Below, in pieces: positions 18,597 to 28,160 of a stretch of 64,000 nucleotides of DNA. The position numbers and the translations under genes were made by a program. Position 1 is the first letter of the stretch; every line of letters begins with the position of its first letter. The notes beneath the pieces are model-generated. The model worked only from the letters and a program-made list of their open reading frames with translations, was not told where the DNA came from and did not search any database. The DNA is from Spirosoma panaciterrae DSM 21099 (lineage in GTDB: Bacteria; Bacteroidota; Bacteroidia; Cytophagales; Spirosomataceae): contig NZ_KB893179.1 of assembly GCF_000374025.1 (NCBI RefSeq), positions 62,001 to 126,000 of the forward strand, written 5' to 3'.

Positions 18597-18983
18597 ATGA
18601 ACCAACCGCGAGTCATACAACGCTTTTCGAGCCTGATGCTAGCTACTCTATTGCTGTTTACAGCTATATGGGGGCATGGCAACACCGCTCAGGCAAAGCC
18701 GTTGATGACGCCCAAGCCGGTTTCTCAACAGTCGAAATCGGGCAAAGCGACGGATGCACCTTCATCCAATGCCCAACTGAGCGCGGCCCAATTTGAAGCG
18801 GTCGTTACACCTGCCATAAAAGTAGGCGAATCGGGCCAGACCGCTTTTCTGCTCCCCGAACCGACACTGGTGATTCTGCTGCTGTTGAGCGTTGTGCTAC
18901 TTCAGCATTTTACACTGCCGCATTTCTATTTCTCGTATTTCAGGCACGTCTTTGGGCATCATATTGCCACCAATGCGCCCTAG
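18597..18983 (+). CDS. Small membrane or exported protein of unknown function
   Basis: A 128-residue protein that I do not recognise. It has an N-terminal hydrophobic stretch with an AQA-like cleavage site (LATLLLFTAIWGHGNTAQA), a polar Ser/Ala/Lys-rich middle of about 50 residues and one strong transmembrane segment near 86-101 (LVILLLLSVVLLQHF). It ends in a His/Phe-rich tail with HFYFSYFRHVFGHHIA. It is upstream of secDF in the same direction with a gap of about 120 bases. The histidine-rich end could bind metal, which is a guess. Confidence 0.6.
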   Translation: MNQPRVIQRFSSLMLATLLLFTAIWGHGNTAQAKPLMTPKPVSQQSKSGKATDAPSSNAQLSAAQFEAVVTPAIKVGESGQTAFLLPEPTLVILLLLSVVLLQHFTLPHFYFSYFRHVFGHHIATNAP

Positions 18984-19105
18984 CCTTCGCTGGGGTCTTA
19001 TCTCCTTTCGTTAGTACCCACCTGTTTCTCAGTCGATATCATTGACTGAAGTCGTTTTTGTTCTAAATCAATTTATGTCAAAACAGGCGTTTGCCTGTGT
19101 TTCCA

Positions 19106-22100
19106 ATGCAAAACAAAACCGGAATTCTAATTCTGACTGGGGTCATTGCGGCTATTTGCCTCTACTTCCTGTCATTTACCTTTGTCTCGCGGAGCATCAA
19201 GGCCGATGCGGAGACTTACGCAACCAATAAGCAGGGACTTGTTGACCGTAACAAAAAACAGCACTATCTCGATTCGCTCTGGAAAGAGCCCGTTTATCTG
19301 GGCAGTACCCTTCAGGAAGTAACCGAACGCGAGCTGGGCCTGGGCCTTGATTTACAGGGCGGTATGCACGTTGTGCTGGAAGTGTCTCCTGCCGACATTC
19401 TGCGCGGTCTATCGGGCAATAACCGTGACCCTAAGTTCAATCAGGCCCTGAAGCTGGCTCTGGAAGATCAGAAAACTAGCACCGCCAAATTCGTAGATCT
19501 GTTTGCGGATGAATTTAAAAAACTGGCTCCTGATACCAAATTGGCTACCGTTTTTGCGACCAGTGCCAACCGCAGCAAAATCAACTTTCAGTCGTCGGAT
19601 ACGGAAGTTCGGAAATTATTGAACACCGAAGTCGAAGATGCCATCAAGCGGGCTTATCAGATCATTCAGGCACGGGTCGACAAATTTGGGGTAGCCAACC
19701 CAAACATTCAGCGTTTGCCGGGTTCAGGCCGCATTCAGATCGAACTACCGGGTGTTGATAACCCTGAGCGTATCCGTCGCCTGCTGACTGGAGCGGCTAA
19801 ACTGGAATTTACGGAAGTGTACCGCCTGAACGAACTGGCTCCGGCGATCGAAGGTATTGGTGCTTTCCTACTTCGTGAAGAAGCGGCCCGCAAAGCCGCT
19901 CTGAAAAATGGGGCACCTGCCTCGGGTACAGCGACCAAAGGAGGATCGGGTACATCGAGTCTGGAATCACAATTGGCACAGGGCAACAAATCGGATTCGG
20001 CCAGCAAGGCGAAAAACGATACGGCTGCCGCAGCCGCTCAGGGTAATGCGCTTACTCAGTTGTTCTTACCCGTTGGCCAGGACCAGCTGGGCGTTTATCT
20101 GAAAGATACGGCGCGGGCCAATGCCGTCCTGAATACGCCTGAGATCCGCAACCTATTCCCGGCCGACATCGTGTTTGCCTGGGATCGGAAAGCATTCAAA
20201 GCAACGGATGGCAAAGAAATCCTGCCGCTTTACTTCCTGAAAAAGTCAGGTGGACGCGCTCCGCTCGAAGGGGATGTGATTACCGACGCTACCAATGACT
20301 ATGACGACCGTGGCCGTCCTGAAGTGACGATGAACATGAACGCAGAAGGAGCGCGTAAATGGCGTAACCTGACAGCCGCCAACGTAGGTCGCCCGGTTGC
20401 TATTTTGCTGGACAATCTGGTGTATACAGCACCAAACGTACAGAACGAAATCCCAAATGGTCGTTCGAGCATCTCGGGGAATTTCACGGTTGAAGAAACC
20501 AAAGACCTTGCCAACGTCCTGAAAGCGGGTAAACTGCCTGCGCCAACCAATATTGTTGAGGAAAGCATTGTCGGCGCTACGCTGGGTTCAGAAGCCGTTA
20601 GTGCCGGGGTTCTGTCGTCTCTGGTCGGGATTTTGCTGGTACTGGGATTTGTAATCTTTTATTACAACCGGGCCGGTTTCATTGCCGATCTGGCCTTGAT
20701 TGTCAACCTGTTCTTCCTGCTGGGTGTAATGGCTTCGCTGGGTGCTGTACTGACCATGCCCGGCATTGCGGGTATCGTACTCTCGATTGGTATGGCCGTG
20801 GATGCGAACGTACTGATTTTTGAGCGGATCAAGGAAGAACTGGCAGAAGGTAAGACCTTTAAGGTAGCCGTTGCCGATGGCTTTAAAAATGCCATGTCTT
20901 CGATTATCGACTCAAACGTGACGACCTTCCTGACGGGTATCGTACTCTTTATTTTCGGTACGGGTCTGATTCTGGGCTTTGCTACGACGCTGATTATCGG
21001 TATTCTGACATCACTGTTCGCAGCTATTTTCATCACCCGACTGATTCTGGAATACTATATCCGCAATGGTCAGACGCTGACCTTTACCTCGTCGTGGGCC
21101 AAAAATCTGTTCAAAGATTCAGATTTTGACTTCGTATCGCGCCGGAAACTGTACTATACGATTTCGTCGGCCATTATTGCAGCCGGTATTATCTCGGTTA
21201 TTTTCAAAGGGTTCGGTCTGGGTGTGGATTTCAAAGGTGGGCGCTCATACGTTATCCGTTTTGAGAAATCAGTTAGTACCGACGAGGTTCGGAATGCACT
21301 TGAAGGCGTATTAGGCGCATCGCCCGAAGTAAAAACCTACGGTGGTACCGGGATCGGTGCTAATCAGGTGAAAATAACGACCCCATATCTGGTCGACGAC
21401 AATTCGCAGGGAGCGGATAAGAAGGCCGAAGCGACTATCTACCAGGGTCTGAGCAGCCTGAAAGGGAATCCGGCTAAAATTGAAAGCTCGCAGAAAGTTG
21501 GTCCAACCATCGCCAACGATATTATGACGTCGGCATTATGGTCCATTTTGCTGGCAGTGGCCGTCGTGTTTGTCTACATTCTGATCCGGTTTAAGCGGCT
21601 GGCATTTGGCTACGGTGCCGTGGTTGCCATGTTCCACGATGTGTTGATTATCCTGGCTATCTTCTCGATTTTCAACGGGTTGTTGCCCTTCTCGCTGGAT
21701 GTTGATCAGGCCTTTGTTGGTGCTTTGCTCACGATCATGGGGTATTCGATGAACGATACGGTTGTGGTATTCGACCGGGTACGTGAGTACCTGAACGAAA
21801 ACCGGGGCAAGAAAGAAAGCATTCCGACCATCATCAACAACGCTTTAAACAGTACACTGAGCCGTACGGCCGTTACGGGCTTCTCAACGATTCTGGTTCT
21901 GTTGGTCCTCTTCATTTTTGGGGGCGAAACCATCCGGGGCTTCTCGTTCGCTATGTTGATCGGCGTAATCGTAGGTACGTACTCATCGCTGTTCGTTGCC
22001 ACCCCGATTGTGGTTGATGCCCTGAGCCGCGATCAGGAAAAAGATACCGTAGCGCCTGCTATTGCTGAAAAGAAAACGGGCTTCGACGCTATTCCAGCCG

Positions 22101-22198
22101 ACTTCACCACGAAAGCCGCTGCAACGCCTGAAGAGTTTATAGCTACGAAAAAAGAAAAGAAAGACAAAAAGCCTTTGATTCGCCCTTCGCAATCGTAA
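19106..22198 (+). CDS. secDF: Protein translocase subunits SecD and SecF, fused
   Basis: A 1030-residue inner-membrane protein that uses the proton gradient to complete protein export after SecYEG-SecA. It joins SecD (about 1-665) and SecF (about 670-1030) in one chain, as usual in Bacteroidota. Motifs are GLGLDLQGGMHVVLEV, the SecD GMAVDANVLIFERIKEEL membrane motif, the SecF GVDFKGGRSYVIRF start and SMNDTVVVFDRVREYL. A low-complexity Gly/Ala/Ser/Lys-rich insert (about residues 265-315) interrupts the SecD periplasmic region. The C-terminus is Lys-rich. I chose the ATG at 19106 over a TTG at 19091; a small CAGGC/GCCTG hairpin lies just upstream. A long palindrome with a T8 run ends the gene. 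Confidence 0.95.
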   Translation: MQNKTGILILTGVIAAICLYFLSFTFVSRSIKADAETYATNKQGLVDRNKKQHYLDSLWKEPVYLGSTLQEVTERELGLGLDLQGGMHVVLEVSPADILRGLSGNNRDPKFNQALKLALEDQKTSTAKFVDLFADEFKKLAPDTKLATVFATSANRSKINFQSSDTEVRKLLNTEVEDAIKRAYQIIQARVDKFGVANPNIQRLPGSGRIQIELPGVDNPERIRRLLTGAAKLEFTEVYRLNELAPAIEGIGAFLLREEAARKAALKNGAPASGTATKGGSGTSSLESQLAQGNKSDSASKAKNDTAAAAAQGNALTQLFLPVGQDQLGVYLKDTARANAVLNTPEIRNLFPADIVFAWDRKAFKATDGKEILPLYFLKKSGGRAPLEGDVITDATNDYDDRGRPEVTMNMNAEGARKWRNLTAANVGRPVAILLDNLVYTAPNVQNEIPNGRSSISGNFTVEETKDLANVLKAGKLPAPTNIVEESIVGATLGSEAVSAGVLSSLVGILLVLGFVIFYYNRAGFIADLALIVNLFFLLGVMASLGAVLTMPGIAGIVLSIGMAVDANVLIFERIKEELAEGKTFKVAVADGFKNAMSSIIDSNVTTFLTGIVLFIFGTGLILGFATTLIIGILTSLFAAIFITRLILEYYIRNGQTLTFTSSWAKNLFKDSDFDFVSRRKLYYTISSAIIAAGIISVIFKGFGLGVDFKGGRSYVIRFEKSVSTDEVRNALEGVLGASPEVKTYGGTGIGANQVKITTPYLVDDNSQGADKKAEATIYQGLSSLKGNPAKIESSQKVGPTIANDIMTSALWSILLAVAVVFVYILIRFKRLAFGYGAVVAMFHDVLIILAIFSIFNGLLPFSLDVDQAFVGALLTIMGYSMNDTVVVFDRVREYLNENRGKKESIPTIINNALNSTLSRTAVTGFSTILVLLVLFIFGGETIRGFSFAMLIGVIVGTYSSLFVATPIVVDALSRDQEKDTVAPAIAEKKTGFDAIPADFTTKAAATPEEFIATKKEKKDKKPLIRPSQS

Positions 22199-22201
22199 GG
22201 T

Positions 22202-22290
22202 AAAGAGTGAAAGAATGAAAGAGTGAAAGAGCGAAAAAATTGCCGCATGGCTTTCGCACTTTCACTCTTTCGCACTTTCGCTCTTTTTTT
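22202..22290 (+). terminator. Long palindrome of GAAAGAGT words ending secDF
   Basis: Arms at 22202-22236 and 22252-22286 pair at 30 of 35 positions, and both are built of tandem GAAAGAGT/GTGAAAGA words. A run of eight T follows. It starts 4 bases after the secDF stop codon, so terminator function is likely. The frame reading through it toward the next gene is not the real start of that gene. Confidence 0.75.
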
Positions 22291-22363
22291 TCGTATCTTT
22301 CCAAACGGTTTCACCCAAGAATCTTTTTCCAAAAGACACAATCACCAAACTCTATTTTCCTAC

Positions 22364-23866
22364 ATGGAGACTAAACTAAAGCCAGTAGATACCAGCGTTA
22401 TGCGCAAAAAGCCCCTTTCGGCCTATGCGGCTGACGCGCAAAAAAGTGAACTAAAACGAGTATTGACGCGCTGGGGCCTTACCTCATTAGGTATTGGTGC
22501 CGTTATTGGCGGTGGTATTTTCGTATTGACAGGTATTGCTGCCCGCGAATGGGCAGGCCCTGCCCTTGCCCTAGCTTTCGTCATTGCGGGTGTGGCCTGT
22601 ACATTTGCGGCTTTGTGTTATGCCGAGTTTGCATCAATTCTGCCCGTTGAAGGCTCAGCGTATGCCTATTCCTACGGCACCGTTGGTGAATTGTTTGCCT
22701 GGCTCATCGGCTGGAATCTTATTCTGGAGTATATGATGGGGGCTACTACGGTGGCCGTAAGCTGGTCGGGATATTTTGAAAAATTTCTTCATCTATTCCA
22801 TATAGAACCGCCTATATGGCTTATGAACGACCCAATCACCGCCCACGAAAAGGCGGATGCCCTACGCGCTGCCGGTACCGCCGTTCCTGACTTTACGTTT
22901 GCCATCAACCTACCAGCCCTGCTGATTGTATGGGTCGTGACGTATATCCTTGTGAAAGGAATTAAAGAAGCCGCCAGCACCAATAACCTGATTGTGATCC
23001 TGAAAGTAGCTACGGTCATTTTTGTGATCATTGCCGGATCGTTCTTCGTCGATACCGCCAACTGGACGCCCTTTATTCCTAATGCTGTAATTGACGAAAC
23101 AGGCCAAACTCACTTTGGCGTACCTGGTATTGTTACAGCCGCTGGTATTGTATTCTTTGCGTATATCGGTTTCGACGCGGTTTCGACGCAGGCAGGCGAA
23201 GCTATCAATCCGAAGAAAGACGTTCCTTTTGCGATCATTGCCTCGCTGCTAATCTGTACGGCCCTCTACATTCTGGTGTCACTTGTACTGACGGGTATGG
23301 TTAAATACGATACACTCGACCTGAAAGCACCTGTTGCACAGGCCTTTGCCGATGCAGGATTGAACTGGGCGGTGTACCTGATCACGATTGCCGCCATTGC
23401 CGGTCTGACCTCAGTAATGCTGGTCATGATGCTGGGCCAAACCCGCGTTTTCCTAGGCATGGCCAAAGACGGTCTTCTCCCCAAAAGTCTGTTTGCATCC
23501 ATTCACCCAACCTTCAAAACGCCCTGGAAGAGCACGATCTTCGTTGGTACAATCGTATCCATTGTGGCCGCGATTACCCCAATTGACAAAGTATCGCAGC
23601 TAACCAGTTCGGGGACGCTGTTCGCGTTTGCTATGATCTGTGGAGCCGTTTGGCAGTTGCGTATAAAGGAGCCCAACCTCGAACGCCCCTACCGTACGCC
23701 CGCCCTGCCTGTTATTGCGACACTGGGTATCCTGGCCAACCTGTACCTGATGTGGAATCTGCGTACCGATACGAAAATTACGTTTGTTGTCTGGTGTATC
23801 ATTGGCCTCATTGTGTACTTCGCTTATAGCCGCAAGCACAGCAATTTGAACAACCCACAAGAATAA
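22364..23866 (+). CDS. APC-superfamily amino-acid permease
   Basis: A 500-residue inner-membrane transporter with about 12 or more hydrophobic spans. The first-helix motif LGIGAVIGGGIFVLTG is the substrate-binding GxG break of APC transporters. GWNLILEYMMGATTVAVSWSG and FFAYIGFDAVSTQAGEAINP are typical of the cationic-amino-acid/YfnA-like subfamily. It probably imports amino acids by proton symport; the substrate is uncertain. I chose the ATG at 22364 (METKLK) because the upstream open frame comes from the secDF terminator palindrome. A terminator follows at 23891. Confidence 0.9.
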   Translation: METKLKPVDTSVMRKKPLSAYAADAQKSELKRVLTRWGLTSLGIGAVIGGGIFVLTGIAAREWAGPALALAFVIAGVACTFAALCYAEFASILPVEGSAYAYSYGTVGELFAWLIGWNLILEYMMGATTVAVSWSGYFEKFLHLFHIEPPIWLMNDPITAHEKADALRAAGTAVPDFTFAINLPALLIVWVVTYILVKGIKEAASTNNLIVILKVATVIFVIIAGSFFVDTANWTPFIPNAVIDETGQTHFGVPGIVTAAGIVFFAYIGFDAVSTQAGEAINPKKDVPFAIIASLLICTALYILVSLVLTGMVKYDTLDLKAPVAQAFADAGLNWAVYLITIAAIAGLTSVMLVMMLGQTRVFLGMAKDGLLPKSLFASIHPTFKTPWKSTIFVGTIVSIVAAITPIDKVSQLTSSGTLFAFAMICGAVWQLRIKEPNLERPYRTPALPVIATLGILANLYLMWNLRTDTKITFVVWCIIGLIVYFAYSRKHSNLNNPQE

Positions 23867-23890
23867 ATCATCTGTTTATTTCGAGCCTAC

Positions 23891-23924
23891 AATGCCCTTT
23901 GGTTACGCACCGAAGGGCATTTTT
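23891..23924 (+). terminator. Rho-independent terminator of the permease gene
   Basis: AATGCCCTTTGG (23891-23902) pairs with 23910-23921 at 11 of 12 positions, followed by TTTT. It stands 24 bases after the permease stop. Confidence 0.85.
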
Positions 23925-23945
23925 CATTAGTCTATAGACTAATGA
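23924..23945. promoter_or_regulatory. Perfect 22-base palindrome, probable operator of the TauE/SafE gene
   Basis: The dyad is symmetrical at every position over 22 bases, with core TTAGTCTATAGACTAA at 23927-23942. It ends 16 bases before the -7 box TACTTTTG (23962-23969), which places it over the -33 region of the predicted promoter. That is a typical place for a repressor. The regulator is unknown. Confidence 0.5.
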
Positions 23946-23961
23946 TCTGATGTACGATGTG

Positions 23962-23969
23962 TACTTTTG
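23962..23969 (+). promoter_or_regulatory. Candidate -7 box of the TauE/SafE gene
   Basis: TACTTTTG fits TAnnTTTG and ends 7 bases before the ATG at 23977. The mRNA leader would then be only a few bases long. No TTG is found at the usual -33 distance; the palindrome occupies that place. Confidence 0.4.
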
Positions 23970-23976
23970 TGGCCAC

Positions 23977-24774
23977 ATGCGTACACAGGAACTTATCGGT
24001 TATGCTTCGGCCCTCATTGTCGGAATAGTCCTTGGCTTGACCGGGGGCGGGGGATCGATTCTGACAGTCCCCATTTTTGTGTATGTTTTCCAGATTCCGC
24101 CTGTATTAGCCACAACCTATTCACTGTTTGTGGTCGGTTCTACTTCATTGGTCGGTTCGGTCAGTCATGTCTGGAAAAGCCAGGTTGATCTACGAATAAC
24201 CTCTGCTTTTGCGCTGCCCTCCTTTGTTTCTGTTTACCTGACCCGACGGTTTCTGGTTCCTGCGCTCCCCGACCCCTTGTTTCAGTTTGATCACTTTCGG
24301 CTCTCAAAAAGTGATGCAATTCTTTACTTTTTCGCGATTGTGATGATTTTGGCCGCTCGTTCAATGATTCGTAATGATCGGCCCGAACAAGGGGAAGCTG
24401 CCGACGGAAAGCCACGCTATGGTAATCTGGCCTTGGATGGCCTTTCTGTAGGGCTACTGACGGGCACCATTGGGGCTGGTGGTGGCTTTCTGATCGTACC
24501 CATGCTCGTTTTGCTGGCCGGATTGACTATACACCGGGCTGTAGCCACCTCTATCCTGATTATTGCCGTCAACTCGTTTGTGGGTTTTCTGGGCGATATT
24601 CATCATACCGACCTGAACTGGAATTTTCTGCTACCTTTTACCGGATTATCTATCGCTGGTATTTTTATTGGAATGTACCTGGCCCGCTTTGTTGCACCTG
24701 ATCGACTCAAAAAAGGGTTCGGCTGGTTCGTGCTGGCTGTAGCGACCTATATCATTCTGAAAGAGATACTATAA
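23977..24774 (+). CDS. TauE/SafE-family anion exporter
   Basis: A membrane protein of about 265 residues with around eight hydrophobic spans and the twofold family repeat. The first half has GIVLGLTGGGGSILTVPIFVYVF and the second GLLTGTIGAGGGFLIVPMLVL. The family exports sulfite, sulfoacetate or related organosulfur anions; the substrate here is unknown. The ATG at 23977 is preferred because an earlier in-frame ATG at 23950 lies upstream of the predicted promoter box. Confidence 0.85.
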   Translation: MRTQELIGYASALIVGIVLGLTGGGGSILTVPIFVYVFQIPPVLATTYSLFVVGSTSLVGSVSHVWKSQVDLRITSAFALPSFVSVYLTRRFLVPALPDPLFQFDHFRLSKSDAILYFFAIVMILAARSMIRNDRPEQGEAADGKPRYGNLALDGLSVGLLTGTIGAGGGFLIVPMLVLLAGLTIHRAVATSILIIAVNSFVGFLGDIHHTDLNWNFLLPFTGLSIAGIFIGMYLARFVAPDRLKKGFGWFVLAVATYIILKEIL

Positions 24775-24788
24775 GTGTCCGCAAAAAA

Positions 24789-24824
24789 TAAAAAGCTACT
24801 GTCTGTTCAGTAGCTTTTTATTAA
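24789..24824. terminator. Bidirectional terminator
   Basis: TAAAAAGCTACTG (24789-24801) pairs perfectly with 24808-24820 around a 6-base loop, with A and T runs on the two sides. It lies between the convergent TauE/SafE and M16 peptidase genes. Confidence 0.88.
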
Positions 24825-24849
24825 TAAAACAGCGTTTAGTGGCTCTTCT

Positions 24850-27702
24850 CTACTGTTTCTTTTCTGGCATCAGCACCAGCCTGATAAAGTTTTCGCCCAG
24901 GTATTTGTTTGCGGCCGCTTTGGTACTTTCGACAGTCACTTTCTCTAATTGTTCGTTCTCATGCAGTACTTCGTCGGGAGCATCGCCATTGTAGTACTGG
25001 TTCTGCAGGTAGCCAAGCCAGAACTGGTTGTCTTTTAATTGCACTTCCGTTTCCCGGCGGGTTTCAGCTTTGAATTTGGCAATATCGGCTGGCAACGCGC
25101 CATTCTTCTTTAGCTCATTAATCTGCTCCTGCGTTTTGGCAATCAATTTTTCGACGTTTTCGGGCCCACAACCGAAATTAATACGGAACGTATAACGGGG
25201 CACCGGGTACTTGGCATAAGCTGCGCTGGCTCCTACGCCATAGACTCCACTTTCTTCTTCCCTGAGTTTTTCAATCAGTTTGATTTCGAGTACTTCGGCC
25301 AGTGCATCCAGTTGCGTGGTTACTTCAGGCGACCAGCTTAGATCACCGCTATAAACCAGTTGTACCGACGCTTTTGGATCGAGACCCTTGTACACCGTTT
25401 TGCTGATCTGTCCCGACGGAATCCGTATACCCAGGTCATTGAATTTTTCAGGTTTATCGCTGCCGGGAAGGCCACCCAGATACTTTTCGATCAAGGGCTT
25501 GATCTGCTCCTCTTTAAAATTACCGACGAAGAAGAACCGGAAGTCACCCCCGTTGGCGAAACGTTCCTGATAGATTTGTAAGGCGCGGTCCAGATCAATT
25601 TTATCCAGATCGTCGGGCTTCAGTGGCTGACGGCGGGGATTGTTGCCGCCCAACGTTACCGAGACGGTATCCTGAAATACTTTTTGTGGCGTGGGCGTAT
25701 TGATCTGATTCTGCAAGGCACTGCGCTGGTTCGACAGAAAGCCTTTGACCACATCAGGGTCTTTGCGCGGCTGGGTGAAATAGCTGTACAGTAATTGCAA
25801 AGCCGTTTCCAGGTCTTTCGGCGCGGCACTGCCATTGACGCCTTCGCTCAACTCGCCTACATACGGAAATACACTGACCTGTTTGCCCGCCAGAAATTTC
25901 CCCAGTTGAATCTGGTTATAAGCCCCCGTTCCGCCCATGGCCGTCAACGTAGACGAAAAACGGGCCGACTGAAAATCCTTAAGGTCGTAGAGCGAGGTGC
26001 CGCCAAAGCTATTCGCCGAAAACAGAATCTGGTCATTTTTGAAATCGGTAGGTTTCAGCACTACCTTCACCCCATTTTTCAGCGTCCATTCCGTTACACC
26101 GATATCGCTGATCTTCTTTTCGCTCACAACAGGTGAAGCTGTCGGCTGCGTTACCAGCAATGGGCTATCAACGGTTTTGTCTTCATAAGCCGTTAGCCCT
26201 TTGCCCGAATCGTCGATGTAGCTAAGAATCTGGGCTTCGGTAGGCAATTTATCCTTGTCTTTCTCTGGAGCCATTACAATAACGGCCCGGTTGTCGTTGT
26301 GGATAAACTGATCGACCAGGGCATTTACTTCGGCCAGTTTGATACCCGGCTGTTCTTTTTTCAGAAAATCGTAATAAAACTCGATGCTGGTATAGGGCTC
26401 TTTCTCCGTAAAATTCTGCACGTAGTCGTTCACAAAGCTCGACGAGCGGGTTTTGTTGCGTTCACTATACGCCTGCTCTACGCTGGTCATGAATTCCTGC
26501 TTGGCCCGTTCTAATTCTGTAGCCGTAAAGCCAAACTGCTTCACACGGGCATTTTCGTTCAATACAGCCCGGATTGCCTGCTCTACATTCCCACCTTTGG
26601 CAACGGCAATCGACGTAAAAGCATCCAGATTACCTAGAAAATCGCCGTAGTTGCTGTACCCTCCCAGAAAGGGCGGATTGGCCTGTTGGGTCAACTCCTG
26701 AATCCGATTGCCGAGCATAGTATTGAACAGACCCCGCTTAATGCTCTCCCGCAAATCGTTCAGAGTTTTCTCCTTAATTTCGGGCCGCTTGTAAATTACC
26801 TGAATCACGGTGTTGGGCTGCTCAGGATCGGTCACTATCACCACTTTGGTATCTTTATGCGCCGGAATGTCGTACTCGGTGCGTGGTCTGGGATTTTTTA
26901 CAACTGGAATGCGCCCGAACTTCTCCCGAATAATGCCTTCGACCTGTTTCACATCGAAATCGCCAACGGCTACAACAGCCATCAGATCAGGCCGGTACCA
27001 GTCATGATAAAACTGCCGGAGGGTTTCGGTTTTGAAGGTCGTCAGCACCTGTTCTGTACCGATGGGCAGTCGTTTGGAATACTGTGAATTGTTGAGCAGC
27101 GCGGGAAAGTACTTGTCGCGCATCCGCTGACCCGCTCCCCGGCCCAGACGTCGCTCTTCCAGCACAACGCCCCGCTCTTTATCTACTTCGGCCGGATCAA
27201 TAGTAGCATTATGCGCCCAGTCTTCCAGAATCTGAAAGGCTTTGTTGAATACATTGATGGAGTCGGTCGGAACGGGAAGTTGATAAACGGTTTCATCGAA
27301 ACCCGTGTAGGCATTCAGGTCGGCACCAAAGCGAACACCCGCCGATTGCAGATAATTGACCAGTTCGTTTTTCGGGAAATTCTTTGTGCCATTGAACTCC
27401 ATATGTTCCATGAAGTGCGCCAGCCCCTGTTGGTTATCGGTTTCCAGTACCGAACCTACCCGAATGACCAACCGAAGTTCGGCCCGGTTTTTAGGCTCGG
27501 CATTCTTGCGGATGTAATAGGTCAGGCCATTGGGCAGCTTACCCACTTTTACGGCTGGATCGACCGGAATGGGGCTGTTCAACTTAAAGCTGGCAGCCGA
27601 CGATGTTGTTGGTTTAGCAACGGTTTTGGGTTTTGGCACAGGCTGGGCAATGACCAGCGATGCACCACAAAGCAGGTTAAGTAAAACAGGAAAACGTACC
27701 AT
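24850..27702 (-). CDS. M16-family zinc metallopeptidase, two-domain, exported
   Basis: A 950-residue periplasmic or outer-membrane-associated protease with a signal peptide (NLLCGASLVIAQ). The active domain has the inverted zinc motif HFMEH at residues 96-100 and a downstream glutamate-rich ERGVVLEERRLG helix for the third ligand. A second, non-catalytic M16 half begins near residue 520 (TEWTLKNGVKVVLKPTDF), giving the pitrilysin or PqqL-like tandem arrangement. Such enzymes degrade peptides in the periplasm. The gene stands alone between convergent and unrelated neighbours. Confidence 0.9.
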   Translation of the reverse strand: MVRFPVLLNLLCGASLVIAQPVPKPKTVAKPTTSSAASFKLNSPIPVDPAVKVGKLPNGLTYYIRKNAEPKNRAELRLVIRVGSVLETDNQQGLAHFMEHMEFNGTKNFPKNELVNYLQSAGVRFGADLNAYTGFDETVYQLPVPTDSINVFNKAFQILEDWAHNATIDPAEVDKERGVVLEERRLGRGAGQRMRDKYFPALLNNSQYSKRLPIGTEQVLTTFKTETLRQFYHDWYRPDLMAVVAVGDFDVKQVEGIIREKFGRIPVVKNPRPRTEYDIPAHKDTKVVIVTDPEQPNTVIQVIYKRPEIKEKTLNDLRESIKRGLFNTMLGNRIQELTQQANPPFLGGYSNYGDFLGNLDAFTSIAVAKGGNVEQAIRAVLNENARVKQFGFTATELERAKQEFMTSVEQAYSERNKTRSSSFVNDYVQNFTEKEPYTSIEFYYDFLKKEQPGIKLAEVNALVDQFIHNDNRAVIVMAPEKDKDKLPTEAQILSYIDDSGKGLTAYEDKTVDSPLLVTQPTASPVVSEKKISDIGVTEWTLKNGVKVVLKPTDFKNDQILFSANSFGGTSLYDLKDFQSARFSSTLTAMGGTGAYNQIQLGKFLAGKQVSVFPYVGELSEGVNGSAAPKDLETALQLLYSYFTQPRKDPDVVKGFLSNQRSALQNQINTPTPQKVFQDTVSVTLGGNNPRRQPLKPDDLDKIDLDRALQIYQERFANGGDFRFFFVGNFKEEQIKPLIEKYLGGLPGSDKPEKFNDLGIRIPSGQISKTVYKGLDPKASVQLVYSGDLSWSPEVTTQLDALAEVLEIKLIEKLREEESGVYGVGASAAYAKYPVPRYTFRINFGCGPENVEKLIAKTQEQINELKKNGALPADIAKFKAETRRETEVQLKDNQFWLGYLQNQYYNGDAPDEVLHENEQLEKVTVESTKAAANKYLGENFIRLVLMPEKKQ

Positions 27703-27767
27703 TTAGTGGGCCGTAGCAGGCGGGTTAATTGATTACTAAATTATAACGAGTTATCCGGTTGAATCGT

Positions 27768-28160
27768 TTATCGGTGTCCGATTAGCAAAATAGCAACGAC
27801 AATCGATACCATGACTGATAACCAGCAGATAATAATAATCCACCGCGCTGGAATTTCCCAACTGCGGACATGAAACGCATCGGGCCTGACGGGCACCATT
27901 GCACTCACCTGATTTCGGTGGCAGAAATCGTCCCAGCCTTCATAATCGATAAAATGCGTAAGGGTGTCTAAAAACGCTTTCGACGGAACCTCCGACAACT
28001 GCCAGAACGCCTGTAAATCTTCCACGTTCAACTCGTGATTAGTCTGGCTCAACACAAGTTCACTTAAGTGTACGAAGTCGCGCAATCGCCAGTGTGACGA
28101 GGGTTCCCAGTGCAGAATGCGTTCTATTTGCCGTTTTAGTTCGTGGACATGCTGATTCAC
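27768..28160 (-). CDS. Small tail-anchored membrane protein of unknown function
   Basis: A 130-residue protein without a recognised family. The soluble N-terminal region (about 1-95) is helical with several Trp and His residues, such as RILHWEPSSHWRLRDFVHLS and FIDYEGWDDFCHRN. One C-terminal membrane span (about 107-128, IIIICWLSVMVSIVVAILLI) ends in GHR, so the protein would be anchored by its tail. It is in the same direction as the M16 gene, 65 bases upstream of it, and could be co-transcribed. Confidence 0.6.
   Translation of the reverse strand: MNQHVHELKRQIERILHWEPSSHWRLRDFVHLSELVLSQTNHELNVEDLQAFWQLSEVPSKAFLDTLTHFIDYEGWDDFCHRNQVSAMVPVRPDAFHVRSWEIPARWIIIICWLSVMVSIVVAILLIGHR

Noticed and set aside
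22223-22363. Extended N-terminus of the amino-acid permease
   Set aside because: This stretch is the end of the secDF terminator palindrome and its leader; the translated words come from the repeat.
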